A stretch of 64,000 nucleotides of DNA from Calothrix parasitica NIES-267 (GTDB lineage Bacteria; Cyanobacteriota; Cyanobacteriia; Cyanobacteriales; Nostocaceae). The notes beneath the pieces were generated by a model. The model saw only the letters and a program-made list of their open reading frames with translations, ran no database searches and was not told the DNA's origin. Made by a program: the position numbers and the translations under genes. The first letter of the stretch is position 1. The number at the start of each line of letters is the position of its first letter. Below are positions 35,989 to 44,995 of this stretch, in pieces. The stretch is from positions 7,908,167-7,972,166 of the forward strand of contig NZ_AP018227.1 in NCBI RefSeq assembly GCF_002368095.1, read 5' to 3'.

Positions 35989-36742
35989 TTGTAGATTCCC
36001 TTAACCCTATAAATTTACGCAAAAAACTTTGCCGTAACTAGCAGCAATTAGCTGTTACAGCTTTCAAATAAATTAAATTAAGATACACAAAAATGCGTAA
36101 CCTTATTTAAATAAGTTACTTGGCGTTATCAATTGAACACATGTGAAAAAATTAGGAAAGCATTACTCTATAAGCTTCCCATATTAAATGAAGTACTGTT
36201 TATCTTCGTATTCAATTTAGATGTGAATAATCGCCCTATCAGAATTGATAATTAAATCTTTAATCCATAATAAAGATAACTAAGTTTGGTTGATTTTTGT
36301 TGCCAATTTGGCAGTAATTTATTAATAACTTAATTTATAATCGCTTGCCAAATATGTAAAAACCAAGTTTTCTATACCAGTCCTTACGCAATTGTCACAA
36401 TCCCCTGTTGGTGCGTGACACTAAAAAGGTTATTACTACGTCCAAAAGTATTTAAAGTGTCACAGCACCCTACGATAAAAATTCCCTAGTACATCACGGC
36501 TTAAATAAGGCAACCATTCAAAATAGTTGAAAAGCCCCAGATATCAAACTTTTTACTTCTTACTTTTTACTTCTTACTTCCGCGAAGCGGTACTAGTTGC
36601 TGCCATTTCTATATGCATCTCAAGTATGAGATTACTTAAAGAAAAGATGTCTATAGAATACAAAACTAACTAGTTTTGAAACTGAAAATATACTCACAAG
36701 TTATGATTTTTGTTAACTTTGGTATAAAGCATTTCTGTTGCA
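35989..36742. other. 754-nt gap inside the polysaccharide cluster
   Basis: No open frame is supported; the 79-codon frame near 36694-36933 is antisense-type noise over the GT4 end. The gap holds a truncated MITE (36381-36475) and a string CTTCTTACTTCCGCGAAGCG near 36568 that recurs at about 60970. It probably separates two transcription units, with a promoter for the pglC-to-wzc half. Confidence 0.6.
36381..36475 (-). mobile_element. Truncated copy of the GGACTTACGCAA MITE
   Basis: Starts with the terminal CTTACGCAATTGTCACAA and shares TGGTGCGTGACACT, TTATTACTACGT and AAGTGTCACAGCA, in that order, with the complement of the full copy at 60626-60793. The other half, with its terminal repeat, is missing. 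Confidence 0.75.
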
Positions 36743-37903
36743 TCAAGATGGGTAAACTTCCAATTCATGATAATACTGTGTGAGTCGATGGAAAACGAAT
36801 TCTTCACTATATTCAGCCTCAACACGTGCGCGGCTGGCTTTACCATAATCTTGTCGTAACTCAGAATTAGAAAGTAGCATTCGTAAAGCTTCAGCAAGTT
36901 TTTTACTATCTTGAGATGGCACGATGAAGCCATTTTTTTGATTAACTACTGCTTCTCGACAACCGCGAACATCTGTAGCAACTATTGGTAAGCTCATACC
37001 CATGGCTTCGACAATAGAACGAGGTAATCCTTCGTGAGAAAAAGTAGGTAAAGTAAAGATATCCAGAAGACCTAAAAGCTCTGGGATATCTTGACGTTCT
37101 CCTGTCAGAGTCACGTGTTCTTCTAATCCGAGAGTTTTGATTCTTTGATTGAGTTCGATTTGAAACGGTTCGGGGTCGGTGGTCAGTTGGGAGCCTATAA
37201 CTACAACATGTAAATTGGGAAATTCAGAAATTAATTCACCTGCGGCTTCGATTAGATATCCGCTTCCTTTTTTCCGGGTCAAGCGTCCGATTGTACCAAC
37301 GACTAAACTATCATCGGGTATATTCAATGATTTACGTAATTGCGATTGCGACTCTGGATTTAGTCGCGAAGGTTTGAAACGTTCGATATCGACACCGTTA
37401 CCCAAGTAGGCTATTTTTTCGGGCTGACAAAGACCTATTTTTTTGGCAGTGCTAATATCTTCGTGATTCTGAGTCAGAATTAAATCCGTAATAGTCGCAG
37501 CATATTTTTCCACATTCGAGTAGAAAAAATATTGGTTTGGAGATGATAAATCGTGAAATGGAAAACCATGAGCAGTGTAAACAATCGCTTTTACTCCTGC
37601 TAACTTAGCTGCAATTCTTCCCAATACCGCAGCGATAGGAGTATGAACGTGAACCAGGTCGTAGTTATTTTCTCTGATAATTTTTCTTAAACCAGAAATG
37701 CTTTTAAAGTTGGGTACCGGAGAAATTTTTCGGTCAATTTGAACTGGATGCACTGTGTATCCCTTCTCTTGAAGTCGCTGAGAATCTTCATCCCAAGAAC
37801 AAGCTATACCGACTTCAAAGCCTTGAGATAGCAAGTAATTTATCTGAGGTAGTAAAAGAATTTCAGCAGTAGTTCCGATTGCACAAACGTGTAAAATTTT
37901 CAT
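36743..37903 (-). CDS. Glycosyltransferase family 4
   Basis: 386 residues, GT-B fold of the GT4 family (WcaL/EpsD-like). N-terminus MKILHVCAIGTTAEILLLPQ, HVHTPIAAVLGRIAAKLAG near 84-102, donor-site GTIGRLTRKKGSGYLIEAA near 203, and the EX7E motif in HEGLPRSIVEAMGMSLPIVATD. It adds one sugar to the lipid-linked repeat at the cytoplasmic face. It is 22 nt downstream of the epimerase gene in the same operon. Confidence 0.9.
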   Translation of the reverse strand: MKILHVCAIGTTAEILLLPQINYLLSQGFEVGIACSWDEDSQRLQEKGYTVHPVQIDRKISPVPNFKSISGLRKIIRENNYDLVHVHTPIAAVLGRIAAKLAGVKAIVYTAHGFPFHDLSSPNQYFFYSNVEKYAATITDLILTQNHEDISTAKKIGLCQPEKIAYLGNGVDIERFKPSRLNPESQSQLRKSLNIPDDSLVVGTIGRLTRKKGSGYLIEAAGELISEFPNLHVVVIGSQLTTDPEPFQIELNQRIKTLGLEEHVTLTGERQDIPELLGLLDIFTLPTFSHEGLPRSIVEAMGMSLPIVATDVRGCREAVVNQKNGFIVPSQDSKKLAEALRMLLSNSELRQDYGKASRARVEAEYSEEFVFHRLTQYYHELEVYPS

Positions 37904-37925
37904 TTATCTTACTTTTATCTTCCTA

Positions 37926-38900
37926 CTAATTACTAGTTGTACAAATATATAAGTTTTTTACCCATTCCCATTCAAGGGCTAGTCCTTCTCTTAAAGAAAC
38001 AGCAGGCTGATACGAGAGAATACGCTTAGCTTTTGAGACATCGGCAGCTGTATGACGTGCATCACCCATTGCTCTTTCGATATAGTTTTTCTTGATGGGT
38101 TTACCAACAATTTCTTCCATTGTTTCGAGTACTTCTTTTAAAACTACTCTGCTTCCACCACCTATATTAAATATTTCTCCCACAGCATTCTCTGCGGTTG
38201 CAGCAGCTAAATTTGCGGCTACTGCATCGCTAACAAAAGTAAAATCTCGCGTTTGTAAACCATCCCCATAAATCGGAATAGCCTCGTCTTCTAATACAGC
38301 TTTGTAAAATTTATGAAATGCCATATCCGGACGCTGACGAGGACCGTAAACCGTAAAATAGCGTAGTGCTACAAACGGTAACCCAAAGTTTTTATGATAT
38401 AGTCCGCACAATCTTTCAGCAGCTAATTTAGTAATACCATAAGGTGAAACTGGTTTGGGACAAATTTGTTCGCTAGTAGGCAATGTTTCGGCATCACCGT
38501 ATACGCTTGAGGTAGAAGCATATACCAATCTTTTGAGATTTTTTGCTTCTTTTGCTGCTTCAAGCATTACTTGAGTTGAACTGATATTCCGTTCTGTGTA
38601 AGCGCGAAAACCTTCGCCCCAACTAGCTCTGACTCCAGCTTGTGCTGCTTGATGATAAACAACATCAACATCTTTGAGTAACAATTTCCAGTCTAAAAAC
38701 TGAATATTTCCTTCAATTAATTTAAATTGGGGAAATTTTTGTAAATGTGCAATATTCTGGCGCTTTAATATCGGGTCATAATAATCGTTAAATTCATCGA
38801 CCCCTATAACTCGTTCTCCTCTTTTCAATAATTCTTCTGCTAAATGAGAACCAATAAATCCTGCGGCTCCTGTAACGATATTTTTAATCATTTTATCCAC
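37926..38900 (-). CDS. NAD-dependent UDP-sugar epimerase (UDP-glucuronate 4-epimerase type)
   Basis: 324 residues, extended SDR. NAD motif TGAAGFIGSH at the N-terminus, catalytic Thr/Ser in YASTSSVYG and the YxxxK pair in SPYGITKLAAERL, then RYFTVYGPRQRPDMAF. The R-P-D-M-A-F string and the length suggest the UDP-glucuronic-acid 4-epimerase branch, giving UDP-galacturonic acid, but UDP-glucose substrates cannot be excluded. It lies 93 nt downstream of the AsnB-type amidotransferase. Together they could make and amidate a uronic acid. Confidence 0.85.
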   Translation of the reverse strand: MDKMIKNIVTGAAGFIGSHLAEELLKRGERVIGVDEFNDYYDPILKRQNIAHLQKFPQFKLIEGNIQFLDWKLLLKDVDVVYHQAAQAGVRASWGEGFRAYTERNISSTQVMLEAAKEAKNLKRLVYASTSSVYGDAETLPTSEQICPKPVSPYGITKLAAERLCGLYHKNFGLPFVALRYFTVYGPRQRPDMAFHKFYKAVLEDEAIPIYGDGLQTRDFTFVSDAVAANLAAATAENAVGEIFNIGGGSRVVLKEVLETMEEIVGKPIKKNYIERAMGDARHTAADVSKAKRILSYQPAVSLREGLALEWEWVKNLYICTTSN

Positions 38901-38993
38901 CCTGTTTTGAATTGTTTTACTAAAAGTTAGTATTTTCTAACGTATTTTGATAATTAATCCGACCATTTTCTAGCAAAGTAAATGGATAAAAAT

Positions 38994-40928
38994 TTAATAA
39001 TGTTTCTCTAGCCATGCTTGAAACATTAATACATCCCATAAATGGTATTGCCAATTCCGGCTGCCACTTAAATGTTCTTCCCAAAGCTTACGAATTGGCT
39101 GTGGATTTAAAAAACCTTGTTGATGCAATCTTGTTTCATCTAGCAATTCTGCGGCCCATTCGCGTAAAGGTCCGCGCAACCAGGAATCAATTGGCACACC
39201 AAAACCCATTTTTGGACGCTCGATAAGTTCCTTGGGCACATATTTATACAATACTTGTCGCAATAACCATTTACCCATACCATCACGAATCTTCATGGAT
39301 AAAGGTAAGCCCCAAGCAAATTCCACTAAGCGATGGTCTAGCATGGGTATTCTTCCTTCTAAACCAACACCCATACTGGCACGGTCTAATTTAACAAGAA
39401 TGTCGTCAGGTAGATATGTGACCGTATCCATATAAACCATTTGTTGAGTAAAATCAGATAACCCGATTTCTAATTGACCTGCATTAAGGTGTTCGGATGC
39501 ACCAATTACTACATTTTGGCTCCAGTGAGAAACTAAACCACCATACATTGATTGAGGGTTTGTTGCTGGTAATACCTTAGCCAGCTTGTGTAGATAATCT
39601 CCCCATGAAGAATATCTGAGGTTTTTGGGTAAAACCGGATTGACTTTATCAAAAATACGATCCCAGGTTCCGGGGGTAATTGCAGTAATTCCTCCGGCAG
39701 CTACATGTCTGAATATAGAAGGTATCCAGCCGATTTTTTGCCAAATGCTACGACCGAGAAAATGCCTATTATATCCTGCAAATAATTCATCACCACCATC
39801 ACCCGAAAGACTAACTGTTACAGATTCTTTAGCAAGTTGAGAAACTAAATAAGTCGGAATTTGCGACTGGTCTGAGAAAGGTTCATCGTAAAGCGATGGT
39901 AGTTTCGGAATAACTGACAAAGTATCTTCTGGAGTAACGTAAAGCTCTGTATGATTTGTTCCTAGATGCTCGGCTATGGCTTTGGCATGTTGTGCTTCGT
40001 TATATTCCCGTTCGTGAAAACCAATGGTGAATGTCTTTACCTGCTGACTTTTTTGAGCCTGCATTAAAGCTACTATAGTAGATGAATCAATACCTCCAGA
40101 AAGAAAGGCACCTAAAGGAACATCCGCAATCATACGCAGCCCAACTGCATCTTTTAATAATGCCTCCAGTTGGTCTACTGCTTCAAGTTCTGAACCTTGG
40201 AAAGGTTCGCTAATGCCCATTAATGCAGCCTGCTTAACTTGCCAATAAGGTTTAGGCTCGGGATGAGTATCGTTTCCGTCCCAACTGAGAATGCATCCTG
40301 GTGGTAACTTATAAATACCTTTATAAATACTGTCAGGAGATGAAATGTAGCTATACCTTAGAAAAGAAGCTAAAGCATCGCGGTTAATTTCCGGATGGAA
40401 ATCGGGATAAGCTTTTAGCGCTTTTAGTTCAGAGGCAAACAATAATGTTCTCCCCGTAAAACCATAGTACAGAGGTTTTTCACCCATGCGATCGCGCCCT
40501 ATATGAATTACTCTTTCTCGTCTATCCCATAAAGCGAAAGCGAACATCCCATTAAAACGCTCGACGGCTGAATGTATTCCCCACTGACTAAAACCAGCCA
40601 GCATAATTTCAGTATCCGAATGACCGCGAAATTTATGTCCTAATTGTTCTAATTCACGTCTTAGCTCTAAGAAGTTATAGATTTCACCATTGAATACAAT
40701 CGCATAACGATTATCACCCGAAAGCATCGGCTGATGACCGCCCGGTGAAAGGTCTATAATTGCCAGTCTCCTGTGTCCTAAAGCTATACCTGCTTCCCCA
40801 TCTATCCAGGTTCCACTATCATCGGGACCTCGATGAGTTAATGTATTTGACATCTGCCTAACAACTTGAGGCAGTTTATCGTTACTTATTTGTCTTGATA
40901 TATCCCAGAAACCAGTAATTCCACACAT
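38994..40928 (-). CDS. asnB: Asparagine synthase-type amidotransferase (glutamine-hydrolysing)
   Basis: 644 residues. Class II glutaminase domain with nucleophile Cys2 (MCGITGFWD), glutamine-binding THRGPDDSG and FNGEIYN, followed by the synthetase domain with ATP pyrophosphatase loop LSGGIDSSTIVAL. Family proteins in polysaccharide clusters amidate uronic acids, as WbpS does for galactosaminuronic acid in Pseudomonas, rather than make free asparagine. Its place between a uronate-type epimerase and glycosyltransferases supports that, but substrate specificity cannot be read from the sequence. It is cytoplasmic. Confidence 0.9.
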   Translation of the reverse strand: MCGITGFWDISRQISNDKLPQVVRQMSNTLTHRGPDDSGTWIDGEAGIALGHRRLAIIDLSPGGHQPMLSGDNRYAIVFNGEIYNFLELRRELEQLGHKFRGHSDTEIMLAGFSQWGIHSAVERFNGMFAFALWDRRERVIHIGRDRMGEKPLYYGFTGRTLLFASELKALKAYPDFHPEINRDALASFLRYSYISSPDSIYKGIYKLPPGCILSWDGNDTHPEPKPYWQVKQAALMGISEPFQGSELEAVDQLEALLKDAVGLRMIADVPLGAFLSGGIDSSTIVALMQAQKSQQVKTFTIGFHEREYNEAQHAKAIAEHLGTNHTELYVTPEDTLSVIPKLPSLYDEPFSDQSQIPTYLVSQLAKESVTVSLSGDGGDELFAGYNRHFLGRSIWQKIGWIPSIFRHVAAGGITAITPGTWDRIFDKVNPVLPKNLRYSSWGDYLHKLAKVLPATNPQSMYGGLVSHWSQNVVIGASEHLNAGQLEIGLSDFTQQMVYMDTVTYLPDDILVKLDRASMGVGLEGRIPMLDHRLVEFAWGLPLSMKIRDGMGKWLLRQVLYKYVPKELIERPKMGFGVPIDSWLRGPLREWAAELLDETRLHQQGFLNPQPIRKLWEEHLSGSRNWQYHLWDVLMFQAWLEKHY

Positions 40929-40948
40929 ATTTGAATTTTATTTTAAAA

Positions 40949-40976
40949 TTTTGAATTTTGAATTTTGAATTTTGAA
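40949..40976. repeat. Heptanucleotide tandem repeat (TTTTGAA, 4 units)
   Basis: Four exact TTTTGAA units upstream of the asnB-type gene. A further array of TATTTCTT-like 8-mers lies at about 41050-41075, up to the stop codon of the next gene. Confidence 0.85.
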
Positions 40977-41078
40977 TTTCTAATTACTTTCCAAGACTAC
41001 TTTCTATTAACTAGTGCTTGATACTGTCTAAAAAGATAAGGTCAATTTATTTACTTATTTCTTTATTTCTTTATTTCT

Positions 41079-41984
41079 TTATTTACTTGTCTTCGTATAG
41101 AACTTAAAATCAGCAGATGAAATACCCGAATTACATTCCAACCAAATATCCTTCCACTTATTTAGTTGCTGCATTTCTATTTTTACAGGTCCGGTACGAT
41201 GCTTAAGAAGCTGATAATTTAAACCTGTTGCTGTAGCAAATATGTCTACAGAAGCTTTGAGTGCTTGTTCTACTATTCCTAAAGTTAATAAATAATCTTT
41301 TTGCTTAAAAGCTTGCTCAAACAAAGCTTTAGAAAAATTATACCTTCCTAATAAGCTATTTTTAAGGGAAAAAGAACCAACCCGATATGCTAATAAAATT
41401 TCGGGTAAACAAGCAAATTTGCTGTTCTTATAACTTCGCAATAAAAGGTCTTGGTCTTCCATTCTAATGGCTTTGGGGCGATATTTATACCGACGGAACC
41501 ATTCCATTTTCCCCATCCAGGTAGGATGAGTACTAGAAAAACCAGCACGAGGAGAACTACATATTTCATCATGAGTCTCGGTCGAGGAAAAAGCCCCTCT
41601 GGGATTGCTATCAGAATCGATTGTAATAATCTCAGTACTTAATAAGTCAATATTGGGACAAGATTCGAGATATTCGACCTGAAACTGTAAACGCTCTGGA
41701 TATGAAATATCATCCCCATCCATCCGAGCAAAATATTTTCCTTGACTCATTTCGATAGCTTGGTTTAAGCGACTGGGAAGTTTTTTGTTTAAACCATCTG
41801 CAATTACCTTTATTCGCGAATCTTTAAAACTACTCGCTATTTCTAAAGTTTTATCTTTAGAACCGTCATCGATAAGAAACAATTCCCAGTGAGAATATGT
41901 TTGATTCAAAATAGAGTTTACAGCTGGAATTAAAGTTTTTTCACAATTGAATACCGGCATTCCAATACTTACAAGTGGTTGCAT
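41079..41984 (-). CDS. Glycosyltransferase family 2
   Basis: 301 residues, GT-A fold. VSIGMPVFNCEKTLIPAVNSIL at the N-terminus, nucleotide-binding FLIDDGSKDKTLEIA, and the metal-binding DxD in ARMDGDDISYPERLQ. It transfers a sugar from a nucleotide donor during repeat-unit assembly at the cytoplasmic face of the membrane. There is no transmembrane tail. Its 3' end lies within a T-rich tandem repeat. Confidence 0.9.
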   Translation of the reverse strand: MQPLVSIGMPVFNCEKTLIPAVNSILNQTYSHWELFLIDDGSKDKTLEIASSFKDSRIKVIADGLNKKLPSRLNQAIEMSQGKYFARMDGDDISYPERLQFQVEYLESCPNIDLLSTEIITIDSDSNPRGAFSSTETHDEICSSPRAGFSSTHPTWMGKMEWFRRYKYRPKAIRMEDQDLLLRSYKNSKFACLPEILLAYRVGSFSLKNSLLGRYNFSKALFEQAFKQKDYLLTLGIVEQALKASVDIFATATGLNYQLLKHRTGPVKIEMQQLNKWKDIWLECNSGISSADFKFYTKTSK

Positions 41985-42191
41985 TTTTACTATACTCCTA
42001 GCTTTTTATCAATTTATCCGCTCGATTTAGAATTCTTAATTGCTTAAAGCTGATATTTCAATCATTCTTTTTAATCTCTTGAGTTGGCTGCTGCAATTAT
42101 GGAACATTCCAACTGATTGAAGCACTGAATTGATTGTATAAAAATGCAATCCAGTTACTTTCTTAGTCAATAAGTAGCCCAGCGGCAAAAT

Positions 42192-43433
42192 TTACAGTGA
42201 CAACCTGTATACATGAACATCTTCAGACCCAATAGAGCCTGTTAACTTCCCTTCATTAAGGGACATTCCGGATGGACGGTTGCTAAATACTGTTTCAATT
42301 GAACCGGTAACTGGTTCGGGAATGGGTATAGAAGCTTCTATCGCATTGGTTGGTGATGTATTTATTGCAACTACATACACGCTTCCTTGATAAGTCCACT
42401 CTGCGGCAAATAGGTCATCCACTCCACTATTAAGCCTTTTCCAATTGCCTTCTAATAATACTGGTTCAAGCCGTTTAAATTCTGAGACTAAACTTTTTAG
42501 TTCATTCCATAAATCGCTATTTTGCGATAATTCCCATCCTTCATAAAAATAGGAATAATAAAGAATACCTTTGACATCATTCATCAATGCTCCATAAGTC
42601 ATATTCCGTAATTGTCTAGAGGTTGGAGGTCGATTTACCCAAGGGAAAGCTTGTAAACTCGCAATAATTGGTTTGTTGTTCCTTGTCCCAGCTTCAGTCG
42701 CAGCGTATAAAAAATAGTAGTTCTCTCGTAATGGCTTTAAAACCGCTGGGTCGTTATCAATTCGATAAGATTGAAAACCCATTACATCGGCAGTGTTAAT
42801 AAAAGATTCCATTCTCCCAGGTAACACACTGCTAACGAATGTAATCCTACTTGGATCGGTCGATTTTACATTACTCTTCCAATCTAAAATTCCCCCGACA
42901 CTAAACCCATTTGCGGGAACATCTACGTCGTCAGCGATGTTCCACCCCAAAATAGCAGGATGAGATTTATAACTATCGACGATTTCTAAGCGTCTAGCAT
43001 AGCTAAAATTCGGCAAAACATATACACCATTACGATTTGCTTCATTTAGAAAAGTAATATCAGCATCAAAGTTTCCACCAATCTGAGGGTGAATTGTATT
43101 AAATCCGGCTGCAATAATCTGTTTTAAATCGTTTAAACGCTTTGTATTAGTTGTACTCCAATCGGGACTATCTATTGAATCGTGGTATATCCCAAAGGGA
43201 AAGAAAGGTTGACCGTTAACTAAAATTGTGCGGTCTTCCCGGACAGAAGTATTTATGGGGCTGGTTGAGGCAGATGCCATTGATTTTTTATTCACAAATG
43301 TTTTGACCTTATCTATATCTGGATTCTTCGATACAAATAGAGGAATAATGCTTTGTGGTATCAATGAATGGCATGCAATCACCATTGTCATTATGCTACC
43401 GAACAGTATTAGGCTTTTCCAGAATTTATTCAT
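42192..43433 (-). CDS. Lipoprotein with TIM-barrel glycosidase-like domain
   Basis: 413 residues. The signal peptide MNKFWKSLILFGSIMTMVIAC ends in lipobox VIAC with Cys21, so it is a lipoprotein candidate. The rest begins with LVNGQPFFPFGIYHDS, the entry strand of the GH2/GH42-like barrel, and continues with AAGFNTIHPQIGG, SHPAILGWNIADDVD (in the place of the acid/base Glu-containing strand, but with Asp), and KPIIASLQAFPW. The typical GH catalytic glutamates are not obvious, so it may be inactive, lytic or carbohydrate-binding. It is the only exported hydrolase-like protein in the cluster, and it may trim or hold the polysaccharide outside. Confidence 0.75.
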   Translation of the reverse strand: MNKFWKSLILFGSIMTMVIACHSLIPQSIIPLFVSKNPDIDKVKTFVNKKSMASASTSPINTSVREDRTILVNGQPFFPFGIYHDSIDSPDWSTTNTKRLNDLKQIIAAGFNTIHPQIGGNFDADITFLNEANRNGVYVLPNFSYARRLEIVDSYKSHPAILGWNIADDVDVPANGFSVGGILDWKSNVKSTDPSRITFVSSVLPGRMESFINTADVMGFQSYRIDNDPAVLKPLRENYYFLYAATEAGTRNNKPIIASLQAFPWVNRPPTSRQLRNMTYGALMNDVKGILYYSYFYEGWELSQNSDLWNELKSLVSEFKRLEPVLLEGNWKRLNSGVDDLFAAEWTYQGSVYVVAINTSPTNAIEASIPIPEPVTGSIETVFSNRPSGMSLNEGKLTGSIGSEDVHVYRLSL

Positions 43434-43663
43434 TTATTCCTTTTGACAAGTGCTTCTGACGCTTATACTAAGTTTTTGATTAAACCTGACTTCTTACAAT
43501 ATTGTCATTAAGCCCAAAATAGCCCTGTTTTTTCTGATTTCACAACGACACAATAATTTTTTCATGACAAGAAACCGGGAATAGAGCCACTAGTGTAAGA
43601 TTTAAGTTAAATTTAGCTTAGATATTTCTCTGAAAACATTTTAAAGTAATATCATTTTTTTTG

Positions 43664-44995
43664 TTATGAAATAATTTCTTTTCGCAGTACAATTGCTAAA
43701 GAACTTAAATAAAAACCTAAAAAGTGCCCTAGAGCGGCAACTGGATAGAAAGTTTCTTGAGAGACCGAGCAAATTAGTAGGGAAACTGTTCCCCAAAAAA
43801 ATGGTTTAGTGCCAATTTCCTTCTTATGTAAATAGTTGAGTATGTTTGAAAACAATAATATAAATAGAAATAAACCTAATATTCCTGTTTCTAATATTAT
43901 ATGAAGGGGAAGCATATGTGCATTATCACCAGAATCCGTCGCGGCTCCAAAACCCGTTCCAAAAACCCAGCGCCAAGGTTCTTCGTTAATAAATGAAACT
44001 CGCTGCATCCATATTTGGTCTCTTCCGCTTAAATTATCCGCATTCCCAGCTTCAAGTAAAGTTTTTTGACGTTCAAAAACGGAGTTTTTATCAGATGTTA
44101 ATAAAAAGGTTTGCAGTCCAATAGCTGAGCCAATTGTAATAATCCACACAGCAGTATATATTAATTTCAACAAATATTTGGGATTATTAGACCAATAGAC
44201 TATTGCATAAATTAGTATTGCTGCTAAGCCAGAGCGAGACTCGCTCAAAAAGCAAGCAATTATAGTCAATAAAATAAATATGTTATTTACTAAGATGCTT
44301 TCGCGTTTTAATAATGCTAAATGCATCCTTAAGCTTAAAAGTAAAATAACTTGAGCCGCAGTATAGGCATGATTATAGCCAACAAAACCCAAACCTTTAC
44401 CAGCCCCAGAACGTCCGTAAGCCTCGTAAAACATCCACGCACCTACTTTTGGTAAATGAGCAGTGACTGTAGATAATGGGATTATTCGGGCATATGTTAA
44501 GAAAATTCCCAAACATACAAATGCTAAAACAATATCGACAATACGCCCCATAATCTCTATACGTTTTGGCGTTAGAGGTATTTTAGCTGTAATCCAAAAT
44601 AGTAAAATAAATTCTACTAAGCGATATATTTGAAAGATGCCGAATCTAACTCCATTGGAATCCCAGTCCAGCAAAAATTTTAAATAGTGTACATATGATA
44701 AAATCCCTCCTAGAAATATAATTATAAGTAATATAAAAATGTCTCTATTTGCATTTGATGATGGCAAACTATATCTATAACAAAATAAGAAACTAAATAC
44801 AATTGAAGCAATCGCTAAATCAGAAAGACAAGGCCACATAGCCCATGAAATACCTACTGGAAGAATAGGAATTGTATAAGCCTGAGAAAGTAAATAAAAG
44901 CAAAATGCAAAAAATAGCCATTTTGTACGTTTTACTTTCAGTAATGCAATTTGTGAATCGTCTAATTTAGAAGCCTTGTTGTATTTTATGGGCAT
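43664..44995 (-). CDS. O-antigen ligase / Wzy-like polymerase family protein
   Basis: 443 residues with about ten to twelve hydrophobic helices. The large periplasmic loop after helix 8-9 carries NLSGRDQIWMQRVSFINEEP and WVFGTGFGAATDSGDNAHMLPLHIILETG, the pattern of the Wzy_C/O-antigen ligase family (conserved Arg, His and Gly residues). It would polymerise repeat units or transfer the glycan at the periplasmic face. Its start codon overlaps the end of the upstream GT4 gene by 10 nt, so the two are coupled. Confidence 0.85.
   Translation of the reverse strand: MPIKYNKASKLDDSQIALLKVKRTKWLFFAFCFYLLSQAYTIPILPVGISWAMWPCLSDLAIASIVFSFLFCYRYSLPSSNANRDIFILLIIIFLGGILSYVHYLKFLLDWDSNGVRFGIFQIYRLVEFILLFWITAKIPLTPKRIEIMGRIVDIVLAFVCLGIFLTYARIIPLSTVTAHLPKVGAWMFYEAYGRSGAGKGLGFVGYNHAYTAAQVILLLSLRMHLALLKRESILVNNIFILLTIIACFLSESRSGLAAILIYAIVYWSNNPKYLLKLIYTAVWIITIGSAIGLQTFLLTSDKNSVFERQKTLLEAGNADNLSGRDQIWMQRVSFINEEPWRWVFGTGFGAATDSGDNAHMLPLHIILETGILGLFLFILLFSNILNYLHKKEIGTKPFFWGTVSLLICSVSQETFYPVAALGHFLGFYLSSLAIVLRKEIIS

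Noticed and set aside
41390-41642. Open frames on both strands inside the GT2 gene
   Set aside because: They overlap a clear glycosyltransferase coding frame and show no domain features.
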